DNA from: CAXSEF01 sp964236695
GTDB taxonomy: Bacteria; Pseudomonadota; Alphaproteobacteria; Acetobacterales; Acetobacteraceae
Direction: 5' to 3'
Assembly: GCA_964236695.1 (NCBI GenBank)
Contig: CAXSFU010000006.1
Span: forward strand, 1 to 64,000
DNA length: 64,000 nt
The translations under genes and the position numbers were made by a program. The notes under the pieces are model-generated. The model searched no databases. It was not told where the DNA came from and worked only from the letters and a program-made list of their open reading frames with translations. This document shows positions 25,453 through 35,029 of the stretch, one piece after another; within the stretch, counting starts at the first letter, position 1, and the number at the start of each line of letters is the position of its first letter.

Positions 25453-26808
25453 ATGACCGACCTCGCCACCGTCGCCGCCCGCCGCCGCAGGATCGCCCGC
25501 ATGCGACGCATGCCCCTGCTGTCCACCCGCCTGTGGCGCCGCCGCGTGATCGTGTGGTGCGGCGCCACGGTCGTCGGCCTGGTCGCGGTGCTGTTCGCCT
25601 GGGCCGCAGACGACGCCACCCGCGTCTTCGCCCTCGTGGTCCGCCATGCCCCCGCGGCCATGCTGCTGCTCGCCCCCGCCGGCCTCGCGCTCTCCGTCTG
25701 GCTGACCTGCGCCTACTTCCCCGGCGCCGGCGGCAGCGGCATCCCGCAGGTCATGGCCGCCCTGCACATGTCCGATCCCGCCTCCGTCAGCCGCGTGCTC
25801 TCGCTGCGCGTCGCCGGCGGCAAGATCCTGCTCACCCTCCTCGGCCTGGCCAGCGGCGCCTCCATCGGCCGCGAAGGCCCCACCGTGCAGATCAGCAGCG
25901 CCATCATGCAGTCCCTCGGCGGCCTGCTGCAGCTCCCCCGCCGCGACGCCCAGCGCGCCCTTGTCCTCGCAGGCGGCGCTGCCGGCATCTCTGCCGCCTT
26001 CAACACCCCGCTCGCCGGCATCGTCTTCGCCATTGAGGAGCTGAGCCACTCCTTCGACGCCCGCACCAGCTCGACCCTGCTGATCGGCGTCATCATCGCC
26101 GGCATCACCACGCTTCTGCTGGACGGCAACTACACCTACTTCGGGCTCACCACCGCGGTCCTGCCGCTCGGCCGCGCCTGGCTCGCCGTGCTGACCTGCG
26201 GCATCGCCGGCGGCCTGTGCGGCGGCGCCTTCGCCCGCCTGCTGATCCTCGCGGCCAACGGCCTGCCCGGCCGCCTCGGCCGCTTCGCCCTCGGCCGTCC
26301 CGTCGCCTTCGCCGCCTGCTGCGGCCTGCTTCTCGCCCTGATCGGCCTCGCCTCGGGCAACACCACCTACGGCACCGGCTATGCCGAGGCCCGCCGCCTC
26401 GTCGCCGGCCAGGACCTGCCCGCCAGCTACTTCGCGCTCAAGTTCGCCGCCACCGTCGTCTCCTACGTCAGCGGCATGCCCGGCGGCATCTTCGCCCCCT
26501 CGCTCGCCGTCGGCGCCGGCCTCGGCCACTGGATCGCCCACCTGCTGCCAGAGGCCCCCGCCGGCGCCGTCGTGCTTCTCGCCATGGTCGCATACTTCTC
26601 GGGCGTCGTGCAGGCGCCGATCACCGCCGCCGTCATCGTGCTCGAGATGACCGCGAACCAGTCCATGACCCTGCCGCTGATGGCCACCGCCCTGCTCGCC
26701 TTCGCCGTCTCGCGCCTGGTGTGCCGCCGGCCTCTCTACGGCACCCTCGCCCGGCGATACCTGGCCACTGTGGAAAGGCAGGATAGGGAGGACGCGAAAC
26801 AAGATTGA
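25453..26808 (+). CDS. ClC-type chloride channel/antiporter
   Basis: Inner-membrane anion transporter of 451 residues. All ClC signatures are present: GSGIP, the gating-glutamate motif GREGPTVQ, and GGIFAPSLAVGAG. FAIEELSHSF keeps the intracellular proton glutamate of the E. coli antiporter, and RRPLYGTLARR holds the inner-gate tyrosine. It should therefore exchange chloride for protons rather than act as a passive channel; this is inferred from residues. No CBS domains. Its last codons (AKQD, then TGA) run into a family A repeat. Confidence 0.92.
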   Translation: MTDLATVAARRRRIARMRRMPLLSTRLWRRRVIVWCGATVVGLVAVLFAWAADDATRVFALVVRHAPAAMLLLAPAGLALSVWLTCAYFPGAGGSGIPQVMAALHMSDPASVSRVLSLRVAGGKILLTLLGLASGASIGREGPTVQISSAIMQSLGGLLQLPRRDAQRALVLAGGAAGISAAFNTPLAGIVFAIEELSHSFDARTSSTLLIGVIIAGITTLLLDGNYTYFGLTTAVLPLGRAWLAVLTCGIAGGLCGGAFARLLILAANGLPGRLGRFALGRPVAFAACCGLLLALIGLASGNTTYGTGYAEARRLVAGQDLPASYFALKFAATVVSYVSGMPGGIFAPSLAVGAGLGHWIAHLLPEAPAGAVVLLAMVAYFSGVVQAPITAAVIVLEMTANQSMTLPLMATALLAFAVSRLVCRRPLYGTLARRYLATVERQDREDAKQD

Positions 26809-26820
26809 GGCTCTGCCTGC

Positions 26821-26921
26821 GAGTCTTGAGCGGAGTCCAGGGGCAGTGCCTTATACCGGCGGCCGGTTGCCCTGACCGGCAAGGCAAGGAAGGCCAGGGG
26901 CTCTGCCCCTGGCCTTCCTTG
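26821..26921. repeat. Family A repeat between clc and moaB
   Basis: Holds GGCCAGGGGCTCTGCCCCTGGCC as a perfect hairpin (8-base arms) touching the moaB stop codon at 26922. Confidence 0.85.
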
Positions 26922-27458
26922 CTACGCCTTCCGGTGCTCCTGCAGCCTCGGCATCAGCTCCACCAGGTTGCAGGGCCGGTGCCGGCTGTCGAGCTGCCAC
27001 ACCAGGATGTCGTCCCACGCGTCGCGCACCGCCCCCGTGCTGCCCGGCAGCGCGAACAGGTACGTCCCCCCCGCCACACCGCCCAGCGCCCGCGACTGCA
27101 TCGTCGACGTGCCGATCTTGGCGTAGCTGAGCATGCGGAACAGCTCGCCGAACCCCTCGATCCGCTTCTCCACCACCCGCTCGAATGCCTCCGGCGTGAC
27201 GTCGCGCCCGGTGATCCCGGTGCCGCCCGTCGTCACCACCACGTCGATCGCAGGGTCAGCGACCCACGCGCGCAGCTGCGCCTCGATCGCGCCCGCGTCG
27301 TCGCGCAGCAGGGTGCGTGCCGCCACCCGGTGCCCCGCCGCCTCGACCCGTGCCACGAGCGCGTCGCCCGACGTGTCGTCCGCCAGGGTCCGGGTATCCG
27401 ACACGGTGAGCACCGCGATCGCGACGGGCAGAAAGGCACGGCTCTCGTCGAGCGGCAT
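26922..27458 (-). CDS. moaB: Molybdenum cofactor biosynthesis protein MoaB
   Basis: MogA/MoaB-fold protein of 178 residues that in this family adenylylates molybdopterin. VAIAVLTVSDTRTLADDTSGD starts the domain. The ligand loop VVTTGGTGITGRDVTPEA and the C-terminal YLFALPGSTGAVRDAWDDI are diagnostic. It is unlinked to moaDE, which lie 5 kb away. Upstream (27459-27657) there is only a family A repeat. Confidence 0.93.
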   Translation of the reverse strand: MPLDESRAFLPVAIAVLTVSDTRTLADDTSGDALVARVEAAGHRVAARTLLRDDAGAIEAQLRAWVADPAIDVVVTTGGTGITGRDVTPEAFERVVEKRIEGFGELFRMLSYAKIGTSTMQSRALGGVAGGTYLFALPGSTGAVRDAWDDILVWQLDSRHRPCNLVELMPRLQEHRKA

Positions 27459-27529
27459 GGAACACCTTGGGGCTACGACGGGCAGCTTGGCGCCCGGAGG
27501 AGAAGGCGCAAGGGAGAAAGATCAGGCTT

Positions 27530-27657
27530 CATCCCGGGCCCGCCAAAGGCTTGCCTATGAAAACCAAGAGGGCGCCGGTGTCCGTAACTCTAAAGTGTGC
27601 GGGTCTGGGGGCGCCTGCCCCCAGCGGGTCCAGGGCAGAGCCCTGGCCTTGCCTCGC
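27530..27657. repeat. Family A repeat upstream of slt stop
   Basis: Includes GGGGGCGCCTGCCCCC and CCAGGGCAGAGCCCTGG hairpins ending just at the stop codon of the lytic transglycosylase gene. Confidence 0.8.
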
Positions 27658-29505
27658 CTAGTGCAGCCGGGCCACCGGCCCCCGCTCCACCGTTGTGTCG
27701 AACTTCGGCCAGGCGCCCCCCGCCAGCGCGTCCAGGCTCGGCGCCGGCAGCCCCAGCCGGTCCGCGTAGATCCAGGTGTAGGTCAGCGCCCGGTGCACGA
27801 AACCCCGCGTCTCGTCGAGCGGGATCGACTCCATGAACATCAGCGGGTCGTCGTCGCAGCGGATGTCCCAGCGCCCGACGTTGCCAGGCCCCGCGTTGTA
27901 GCTGGCCAGCAGCCGGATCAGGTTGTTGTCCACCGCGTCGTGCCCCGACAGGTACAGCACGTAGCGCTGCCCGAGCTGCAGGTTCAGCGCCGGGTCGTGC
28001 AGGCTGCCCGCCCGTCCGGCGTAGCGATCCGCGTGGCCGCTGATGTAGCCCGCGGTGACCGGCATCAGCTGCATCAGGCCGCGCGCGCCCGCCGCCGACA
28101 CCGCGCCCGCGTCGAAATTGCTTTCCAGCCGGGTCAGCGCATACACCAGCGCCCGGTCGACCAGGAACCCGCCGCGCGGCCGCAGTTTCGGCACCGGGAA
28201 GCGCGCCGCGTCGCGCGGCCGCCCGTCGACGTCCTGCGCCAGGGTCGCGAGCTGCGCCGCCAGGTCCGACAGCCCCGCCGCTTCCGCCACCAGCCGGATC
28301 GAGCGCTGCAGCGCCAGATCGCTGCCCACCGCCGGCCAGAGCTGCCGCAGCTCCGCCTCCGCGCGCCCCGGCTGCTCGACCTGCAGCAGCGCGAAGGCGC
28401 GCCGTCCCTGGGGCGTTTCCGCCAGCGCGTCCACGTCGGCCGCGGCCAGCAGCTCGCGCGGCTCATCGCCCAGGTCGGCGTGGCCATCGGCGTGGCCGTC
28501 GCCGAGCGCGCGTCCGGCCAGCAGCCCGTAGAAGGTGCGCCTTTGCGCCGCGGCCCGCAGCATCCACGGCCGCCAGCCCAGCGGGTTGCCGGTGCGAAGC
28601 TGCGCCCGCGCCGCCCAGTAGGCGGCGCCGGCCCGCGTGCTCGCCGGCAGCAGCGTCGCCCGCGATGCCGCCTCGAACAGCGCGCGCGCCGTCGCCGGCC
28701 GGTCCATCCGCCAGGCCGCCAGCCCGGCGGAGAACGCCGCCAGCCCGGCACGCCCGCCCGAGGCATGGAACGCATCCTGCCCGAGCGACAGCGCTTCCGC
28801 GTCGCGCCCCTGCAGGAACAGCGCCTGCGCCACCTCCGCGCGAAGCTGCGCGCGATACAGCGGGTCGAGCCGTCGCGTCGCCGACACCAGGCGCAGCGCC
28901 GAGGCGATGGCCCCGTCCTTCGCCCTGGCGTGCACGGTGCGGTCGAGCAGGGCGTTGCGCGCCAGCAGGTGCCCTGCGGGGTCCTCCTCCTCCGGGGTTG
29001 CCGCCTCGGGCGACTCGGTGCCGAGGCTGGCCCGCGCGGCCAGCGCCGGCAGCGCCGCACCGTGCGGCAGCCGGGCGGCCAGCGCCGCGCGGATCGCCAC
29101 GGCGTCGGGCTGGTCGGAATAATGCGCGAGCCACGCCGCAAGGTCGGTGGTCGCGGTGCGGTCGGGATGCCCGAGATAGCGGTCGGCCAGGATCGGCCCG
29201 AGCAGGCTCGGATCGGCGAGCTGCGCCGTTTCCGCGACCGCGGCCGGGATGTCGTCGGCGGCCTGAAGCGCGAAGATGCGCCGGATGCGCACCGCTTCGC
29301 CGCGCGACAGCGGCTGCGGCAGCGGCACGGCGCCGCCCGGCAGCGCCACGCGCGGCATCGCCAGGGCAACCTCGTCGGTGGGTGCATCCCCCGCCGCAGC
29401 CTGTGCATGTCCTGGCCGCAGCGAAGCGCTGGCCAGGAACGCTGCACCGGCCAGGAAGGCCCGTGTGGCGGGAAGAGTGGAAAGCGTGAAGCCGATCCCT
29501 CGCAT
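27658..29505 (-). CDS. slt: Soluble lytic murein transglycosylase
   Basis: Periplasmic enzyme cleaving the glycan strands of peptidoglycan with formation of 1,6-anhydro ends. The 615 residues start with a signal peptide (cut near AQAAAG). A long alpha-helical superhelix region follows (about residues 40-440), then the catalytic domain near 455-600. The catalytic glutamate is in TRLESNFD; GARGLMQLMP, NLQLGQRYVLYL and LASYNAGPGNVGRW follow as in Slt70. Length is close to E. coli Slt (645). The protein is cytosol-exported by Sec, judging from the signal. Confidence 0.93.
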   Translation of the reverse strand: MRGIGFTLSTLPATRAFLAGAAFLASASLRPGHAQAAAGDAPTDEVALAMPRVALPGGAVPLPQPLSRGEAVRIRRIFALQAADDIPAAVAETAQLADPSLLGPILADRYLGHPDRTATTDLAAWLAHYSDQPDAVAIRAALAARLPHGAALPALAARASLGTESPEAATPEEEDPAGHLLARNALLDRTVHARAKDGAIASALRLVSATRRLDPLYRAQLRAEVAQALFLQGRDAEALSLGQDAFHASGGRAGLAAFSAGLAAWRMDRPATARALFEAASRATLLPASTRAGAAYWAARAQLRTGNPLGWRPWMLRAAAQRRTFYGLLAGRALGDGHADGHADLGDEPRELLAAADVDALAETPQGRRAFALLQVEQPGRAEAELRQLWPAVGSDLALQRSIRLVAEAAGLSDLAAQLATLAQDVDGRPRDAARFPVPKLRPRGGFLVDRALVYALTRLESNFDAGAVSAAGARGLMQLMPVTAGYISGHADRYAGRAGSLHDPALNLQLGQRYVLYLSGHDAVDNNLIRLLASYNAGPGNVGRWDIRCDDDPLMFMESIPLDETRGFVHRALTYTWIYADRLGLPAPSLDALAGGAWPKFDTTVERGPVARLH

Positions 29506-29550
29506 GGCGGCGGGCACTACAAGGCAGGATTTCCCGAGGCAACGGAGATG

Positions 29551-29577
29551 AATGAGACATTTTACAATAAATGAGAC
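29551..29577. promoter_or_regulatory. Direct repeat AATGAGAC upstream of slt
   Basis: Two copies of AATGAGAC (29551-29558 and 29570-29577) start 19 bases apart, about two helical turns, around an AT-rich core. They lie 45-72 bases upstream of the slt start, where a regulator could bind. No regulator is identified. Confidence 0.35.
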
Positions 29578-29614
29578 GCTGCCGCGGAATTCGGCCAGTT
29601 CTCCCGGAAGTTTT

Positions 29615-30520
29615 TCACGTTTTTGTGACAGTCCCGAGCAGGGCGCGCAGCTGCAGCAGATCCGCCCACGCCTCGCGCTTGGCGCCCGGCGTGCGCAGCA
29701 GATGTGCGGGATGCAGCATCGGCAGCACGGCAACCAGCCCCTCGATCCCGGGAATCGCCGCCTCCGCCGGCCGGCCGCGCAGCCGGCGGATGCCGAGGCT
29801 GTTGCCGGTCACCGCGCGCGTCGCCAGCCCGCCCAGCGGCACCAGCAGCCGCGGCCGCAGCAGCGCCAGGTGGCGCTGCAGGAACGGCAGGCACATCGCG
29901 ACCTCGCCCTCCGTCGGCGGCCGCCCGCCCGGCGGCCGCCACGGCACCAGCATGGTCATCGCCACCGCCGTGCGGTCCAGCCCGATCGAGCCCAGCATGC
30001 GGTCGAGGAGCTGCCCCGGCGGCCCCGCGAACGGCGTCCCGGCGCGGTCCTCCTCCGCCCCCGGCACCTCGCCGACCAGCACCACGCCCGCGTCCGGATT
30101 GCCGTCGAAGAACACCAAATGACCCGCGGTGTCGCGCAGCGGGCAGGGGGCGAACCCGGCCAGCGCCTCGCGCAGCGTCGCCTGCGTGCCCGCCGCCCCG
30201 GCCGCCGCCTGTGCCTGCGCCACCGGCGTCGCGAACGCCGCCGCGCCCGCCCCGGCCCCGGGCACCGCGCGCGCCGCCCCCGGCGGAGCCTGCGCCGCAG
30301 CGCCCGTCCGCGCCGGCCCGCCGCCCGCGTCCGCCGCCACCGGCCTGCGCGGCGCGGCGACCGCCCCGCCGGCCACCCCGTCTGCCGCCCACGGGACCGC
30401 CGGCCGTGCCGGCGCCGCCCGCACGTCCGGCGCCCCCCGCATACGGTCGAGCGGCGCGTCGTCGAGCGCCTCGTCGGCGCCCCACGCGATCTGCAGCCGG
30501 AGGGCGGCGAGTGCATCCAT
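29615..30520 (-). CDS. Uracil-DNA glycosylase, family 4-like
   Basis: Removes uracil from DNA to start base-excision repair. The catalytic half has GEVPGAEEDRAGTPFAGPPG (motif A) and PMLHPAHLLRTP (motif B). Between them lie TMLVPWRPPGGRPPT and the Cys in EVAMCLPFLQRH. The first 100 residues are an Ala/Pro/Gly-rich extension of unknown function. Cysteines are seen in FAPCPL and EVAMCL; whether a [4Fe-4S] cluster is bound cannot be settled by eye. Length is 301. Confidence 0.9.
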   Translation of the reverse strand: MDALAALRLQIAWGADEALDDAPLDRMRGAPDVRAAPARPAVPWAADGVAGGAVAAPRRPVAADAGGGPARTGAAAQAPPGAARAVPGAGAGAAAFATPVAQAQAAAGAAGTQATLREALAGFAPCPLRDTAGHLVFFDGNPDAGVVLVGEVPGAEEDRAGTPFAGPPGQLLDRMLGSIGLDRTAVAMTMLVPWRPPGGRPPTEGEVAMCLPFLQRHLALLRPRLLVPLGGLATRAVTGNSLGIRRLRGRPAEAAIPGIEGLVAVLPMLHPAHLLRTPGAKREAWADLLQLRALLGTVTKT

Positions 30521-30779
30521 GCGCCAGGGTTGTGCCGGGGCATCCGGCCTTGCGCAACGCACCTGCCTCTCGCAACGCATTGGGGTTTGCGCAACGCGTC
30601 CGCCGCGCCAAGTGAGGCGCCCGGCCCTGGCGCACGCCCGTCGCGATACGGCACCGTGCCAGCCGGCCCCCGACCGTCCGGCCCCAGCGCCCGGCGCGGA
30701 CCGTGGGCCGCGCACCGGGCCGCACCGGCCCACGCGCCGGGGACTCGCGCCGCGACGGCGCATGGGAAGGAACTGGACG

Positions 30780-32420
30780 ATGCCGGACGGTGCGACGGTG
30801 ACGCGCGAGGCGATGGAGTTCGACGTGGTGGTGGTGGGCGCCGGCCCCGCCGGCCTGGCCGCCGCGATCCGCCTGAAGCAGCTCTCCCCCGAGGCCAGCG
30901 TGTGCGTGGTGGAGAAGGGCGGCGAGGTCGGCGCCCACATCCTGTCCGGCTGCGTGCTGGAGCCCCGCGCGCTGGACGAGCTGCTGCCCGACTGGCGCGA
31001 GCGCGGCGCGCCCCTGCACACCGAGGCGCGGGACGACCGTTTCCTCCTGCTCACCCGCACCCGCTCGATCCGCCTGCCCACGCCGCCGCAGATGCACAAC
31101 GCCGGCAACTATGTCGTCAGCCTCGGCGACGTGTGCCGCTGGCTCGCCGGGCAGGCCGAGGCGCTGGGCGTGGAGATCTACCCCGGTTTCGCCGCCGCCG
31201 AGCTGCTGGTCGAGAACGGCCAGGTCGTCGGCGTCGCCACCGGCGACATGGGAGTCGGGCGCGACGGCGCCCCCGGCGCGAACCACCAGCCCGGCATGGA
31301 GCTGCGCGCCGCCTACACCCTGTTCGGCGAGGGCTGCCGCGGCTCGCTTGCCAAGCAGCTCATGGCCCGCTTCGACCTGCGCCGCGGCGTCGACCCGCAG
31401 ACCTACGGCCTGGGCATCAAGGAGCTGTGGGAGATCCCGGCCGCCCGCCACAAGCCCGGCCTGATCGAGCACACCATCGGCTGGCCGCTCGACCCCGCGA
31501 CCTACGGCGGCGCCTGGCTCTACCACTTCGGGAACAACCTGGTCAGCGTCGGCTTCGTCGTCGGCCTGGACTACGCCAACCCCTGGCTGTCCCCGTTCGA
31601 CGAGATGCAGCGCCTCAAGACCCACCCCGCCATCGCCCGCCACCTCCAGGGTGGCCGCCGCATCTCCTACGGCGCGCGGGCGCTGAGCGAAGGCGGCGCG
31701 CAGTCGATCCCGAAGCTGACCTTCCCCGGCGGCGCCCTGATCGGCGACTCCGCCGGCTTCCTCAACGTCGCCAAGATCAAGGGCACCCACGCCGCGATGA
31801 AGTCCGGCACCCTCGCCGCCGAGGCCGTCGCAGACGTGCTCGCCAACGGCCGCCCCGCCGAGCCCGAGTCCTACACCGCCCGCGTCCGCGCCTCCTGGCT
31901 GTGGTCCGAGCTGCACGAGGTGCGCAACATCCGCCCCAGCTTCGCCCGCTTCGGCCTGTGGGGCGCGCTGCTCTACTCCGCCTTCGACACCTACGTGCTG
32001 CGCGGCCGCGCCCCCTGGACCTTCCGCCACCGCCACCCCGACCACGAGGCCCTGCGCCCCGCCGCCGCCTCCCGCCGCATCGCCTACCCCAAACCAGACG
32101 GCGTGCTGACCTTCGACCGCCTGTCCTCCGTGTTCCTCAGCAACACCAACCACGAGGAGGACCAGCCCGTGCACCTGCGCCTGCGCGACCCTTCGCGCTG
32201 GCTCCCCGTGAACTGGCAGCGCTTCGCCAGCCCGGAAAGCCGCTACTGCCCCGCCGCCGTCTACGAGCCCGAGGGCGTGGAGTCCGGCACGCCCCACCTG
32301 CACATCGCCGCGCAGAACTGCGTCCACTGCAAGACCTGCGACATCAAGGACCCTACGGAGAACATCGACTGGGCCACACCCGAAGGCGGCGGCGGGCCGG
32401 GCTACCCGGGCGGCATGTAA
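30780..32420 (+). CDS. Electron transfer flavoprotein-ubiquinone oxidoreductase
   Basis: Inner-membrane-associated flavoprotein that passes electrons from ETF (fatty and amino acid oxidation) to ubiquinone. FAD is bound by the N-terminal VVVVGAGPAGLAAAIRLKQL. SGCVLEPRALDELLPDW, YTLFGEGCRGSLAKQL and GDSAGFLNVAKIKGTHAAMKSG are family motifs. The C-terminal ferredoxin-like part carries the [4Fe-4S] ligands in YCPA and NCVHCKTCDIKDP. Length 546 is normal. AAGGA eight bases upstream supports the ATG; another in-frame ATG is six codons earlier. Confidence 0.95.
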   Translation: MPDGATVTREAMEFDVVVVGAGPAGLAAAIRLKQLSPEASVCVVEKGGEVGAHILSGCVLEPRALDELLPDWRERGAPLHTEARDDRFLLLTRTRSIRLPTPPQMHNAGNYVVSLGDVCRWLAGQAEALGVEIYPGFAAAELLVENGQVVGVATGDMGVGRDGAPGANHQPGMELRAAYTLFGEGCRGSLAKQLMARFDLRRGVDPQTYGLGIKELWEIPAARHKPGLIEHTIGWPLDPATYGGAWLYHFGNNLVSVGFVVGLDYANPWLSPFDEMQRLKTHPAIARHLQGGRRISYGARALSEGGAQSIPKLTFPGGALIGDSAGFLNVAKIKGTHAAMKSGTLAAEAVADVLANGRPAEPESYTARVRASWLWSELHEVRNIRPSFARFGLWGALLYSAFDTYVLRGRAPWTFRHRHPDHEALRPAAASRRIAYPKPDGVLTFDRLSSVFLSNTNHEEDQPVHLRLRDPSRWLPVNWQRFASPESRYCPAAVYEPEGVESGTPHLHIAAQNCVHCKTCDIKDPTENIDWATPEGGGGPGYPGGM

Positions 32421-32430
32421 GGACAGGAAG

Positions 32431-32612
32431 CAAGGCCAGGGGCTCTGCCCCTGGACCCCGCCAAAGGCAAGCCTTTGGAATCCGCTCCTTAAGAAAGGCC
32501 GGTCCAGGGGCGGCTCGCCCCTGGCGGGTCTGGGCGTAGCTGCCAAAGGTTCCGACGACCCTCTTGGGTCGTTGGAATGGCAGCGGAGGGAGAGCCCAGC
32601 CTTGCTTGCTTC
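32431..32612. repeat. Family A repeat, long copy
   Basis: Contains CCAGGGGCTCTGCCCCTGG, CCAAAGGCAAGCCTTTGG and an inner stem at 32540-32583 (TTCCGACGACCC against GGGTCGTTGGAA). This stem differs from other copies at both arms. Confidence 0.85.
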
Positions 32613-32633
32613 GATAAGCCAAGGCCATCGGCC

Positions 32634-33458
32634 CTACCTGGCCGACCACTCCACCACCGCCTCCTTGATCGCCACCCCCCGCCGCGCCCGGTCCGCCTCC
32701 GGCATCACTCCGCAGTCCGCCCAGAGCCCGTCCTCCAGGCTCCGCGCGTACGCCTCCGGCAGCCCCGCCGCCCGCATCGCCCCGGCCGCCGCCGCGTGGT
32801 CGTAGGCAAGCGCCCGCCGGTGCACCCGCAGCCCGCCCGCGTGCGGCTCGACCACGCTGAACCACCCGCGCGCCGTGCCGTCGTTCGCCGGCATCCCGAT
32901 CGCCCCCGGGTTGTGCCACAGCGCCCCGTCCGCGCCGATGCGGGTGAACGGCACCCCGCAGTGCCCGCCCACCACCCCGTCCGCCCCCGCCAACGCGTTC
33001 TGCCGCTCGAACACCTCCGCCGGGCTGCCCGGGAACACGAACGCGTTGATCCGCTCCGGCGTCCCGTGCACCACCGCCAGCCGCCGCCCGCCCACCACGA
33101 GATCGACCCGGCGCGGCAGCGCCCGCATCCACGCCCGATCCCCGTCGCCCAGCTTCGCGTCCGCATGGCGGAACCACGCCTGCGACAGCCGGTCGCACGC
33201 GCTGCCTTCCTCAAACCCGCAGCCGCAGTCCGCGCCGCCGCCGCCGAGCTGCTCCTCGCAGTTGCCCATCACCACGACGATCCCCGCCGCGCGTACCAGC
33301 GCCACCGTGTCCGCGGGGTCCGCGCCATACGCCACCACGTCGCCCGTGCACACCACGCGGCCGGGCGGGATGCCCAGCCGCCGCGCCTCGGCGAGCAGCG
33401 CCCGCGTCGCCTGCAGGTTGGAGTAGCACCCGCCGAACAGCAGGACCGGCGCGGTCAA
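32634..33458 (-). CDS. Metallophosphoesterase family protein
   Basis: Calcineurin-like phosphoesterase of 274 residues. The metal-site motifs are partly visible: VVCTGDVVAYGADP (GD), VVMGNCEEQL (GNxE), VVHGTPERIN and VVGGHCGVPFTR (GH). The first motif, normally DxH, is replaced by FGGCYSNLQA, as in the related family members that begin with FGGxYSN. The start is a TTG with no clear ribosome binding site, directly after a family A repeat. Substrate unknown. Confidence 0.75.
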   Translation of the reverse strand: MTAPVLLFGGCYSNLQATRALLAEARRLGIPPGRVVCTGDVVAYGADPADTVALVRAAGIVVVMGNCEEQLGGGGADCGCGFEEGSACDRLSQAWFRHADAKLGDGDRAWMRALPRRVDLVVGGRRLAVVHGTPERINAFVFPGSPAEVFERQNALAGADGVVGGHCGVPFTRIGADGALWHNPGAIGMPANDGTARGWFSVVEPHAGGLRVHRRALAYDHAAAAGAMRAAGLPEAYARSLEDGLWADCGVMPEADRARRGVAIKEAVVEWSAR

Positions 33459-33590
33459 GGCAAGAAAGCCTGGGCTCTGCCCAGACCCGCAAAGGGCCGG
33501 GAGGCCCTTTGATCCCTTGACTCAAGTAAAGCCGGTCCAGGGGCGGCTCGCCCCTGGCGGAGTTTGAGGCAGAGCCTCAACCTTGCTTCC
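33459..33590. repeat. Family A repeat spanning two gene ends
   Basis: Runs from immediately before the TTG start of the metallophosphoesterase gene into the last codons of the symporter gene. It supplies the symporter stop (KQG then TGA). Contains CTGGGCTCTGCCCAG, AAAGGGCCGGGAGGCCCTTT and CCAGGGGCGGCTCGCCCCTGG. Confidence 0.85.
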
Positions 33591-34977
33591 TCGGCACGGC
33601 CACCGCCCCCGCCACATACCCCAGCGTGCACACGAGCACCCCCCAAGCGTTCACCCCGAGGTCGAGCGCGAACGGCCCGCTGCCCAGCGCCAGCCCCGCC
33701 GGCAGCACGTGGCCGTGGCTGAACGTCTCCACCGCCCGCGTGATGCCGAGCGCCACCCCCGGCCAGAACGCCAGGTGGAAGCTCGCCGCCCCCGCGCGCG
33801 CCAGCCAGCACAGCAAGAAGATCGGCGCGAGACCCATCACCATGGTGCCGCTGATGGTGGTCGCCGCGATGATCGCCGGCCCGATCCGCTCGCCGCCGTA
33901 CAGGCTGAGCAGCGGCAGGTTGCCCAGCACCGCGACCGCCACCAGCGCGATCCGCCCGGTGCGCACGTTGCGCGGCGAGGCGTCGAGCGGGTCGCCGCTC
34001 CAGTCGCGCGCCGCGAGCTTGCTGACGCTGGTCAGCGTGGAGTCGATGGTCGAGCCGCCGGTCATCAGCATGATCGCGTTGAACAGCAGCAGCATCGGCA
34101 GCCCGAACGAGGTCGGCACCGTCACGCTCGCCGGCTTGCCGAGACCGAAGCTCAGCCCGTACAGCCCGATCAGGCTGAACAGGAGGATGAACGACCCGCT
34201 CAGCACGGCCGCCAGCAGGAACGCGCGCAGCGCCTGCCCCGGCCGGTTGAGGAACGCGCGGTCCGTCAGCACCGGGTCGTGGAACGGGTAGGACAGCACC
34301 TGCACCAGCGCCAGCAGGCAGAACGTGACGCCCCCGGCGCGCGTCGCCTCCGGCACGGCGGGCAGCCCGCGCGCCTGCAGCCCGGGGAACAGCACGCCGA
34401 GCACCACGGCGAGCAGCGCGAACGCCAGCACGATGTGCACCCGGTCCGTGGTCAGGCTGGCGCGCATGCCGCCCCGCCACGCGTACGCCACCGTGAACAG
34501 CGTCACCAGCGCCACCGCCAGCCAGTAGCCCGCGCTGCCCTCCGCCCCGAAGTACAGCGACATGACCTTGGTGTTCGACCACACCTCGTTGAGCAGCCGG
34601 AACAGCACCAGCAGCAGGAACAGCCGCGCGGCCCCCGCGCCGTACTTCACCGCCAGCAGGTGCGACAGCGAGCGATACTGCCCGCCGCGGCGGATCAGGA
34701 AGATCGCCACCCCCGCGACCACGAAGCTCAGGTAGTACAGCGCGTAGCCGACCCCGCCGCTCAGCCCGTAGCCGTAGGCGAGGTCCGACGCGTTGGCGAT
34801 CGACTTGGCGAACACCCAGGTGATGGCCGCGCTCATTGCCACCATCAGCACCCCGGGCGCCTGGCCGTCGCGGGCGCGCCCGTCGAAGAACTGCGGCGCA
34901 CTGACCGCGCGCGGCGTCACCCACCAGGTCAGCGCGCAGAAGGCGGCAAGCACGATCCAGGGCGCCAGGGCTGCCAC
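33577..34977 (-). CDS. Sodium:solute symporter family protein
   Basis: Multi-pass transporter of 466 residues with about 13 hydrophobic segments. LLAVKYGAGAARLFLLLVLFRLLNEVW and the central TDRAFLN region fit the SSS family, and MTGGSTIDSTLTSVSKLAARD matches the sodium-site helix of these carriers. The GTG start has GGGAG six bases upstream. It is divergent from the cysHDN operon with a 264-base gap. The solute cannot be inferred. The final residues are encoded by a family A repeat. Confidence 0.82.
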   Translation of the reverse strand: MAALAPWIVLAAFCALTWWVTPRAVSAPQFFDGRARDGQAPGVLMVAMSAAITWVFAKSIANASDLAYGYGLSGGVGYALYYLSFVVAGVAIFLIRRGGQYRSLSHLLAVKYGAGAARLFLLLVLFRLLNEVWSNTKVMSLYFGAEGSAGYWLAVALVTLFTVAYAWRGGMRASLTTDRVHIVLAFALLAVVLGVLFPGLQARGLPAVPEATRAGGVTFCLLALVQVLSYPFHDPVLTDRAFLNRPGQALRAFLLAAVLSGSFILLFSLIGLYGLSFGLGKPASVTVPTSFGLPMLLLFNAIMLMTGGSTIDSTLTSVSKLAARDWSGDPLDASPRNVRTGRIALVAVAVLGNLPLLSLYGGERIGPAIIAATTISGTMVMGLAPIFLLCWLARAGAASFHLAFWPGVALGITRAVETFSHGHVLPAGLALGSGPFALDLGVNAWGVLVCTLGYVAGAVAVPRKQG

Positions 34978-35029
34978 GAAGAACTCCCGAGAACACGTCC
35001 GGCTCCTGTCAGACCGGGGATCGCCGAAG

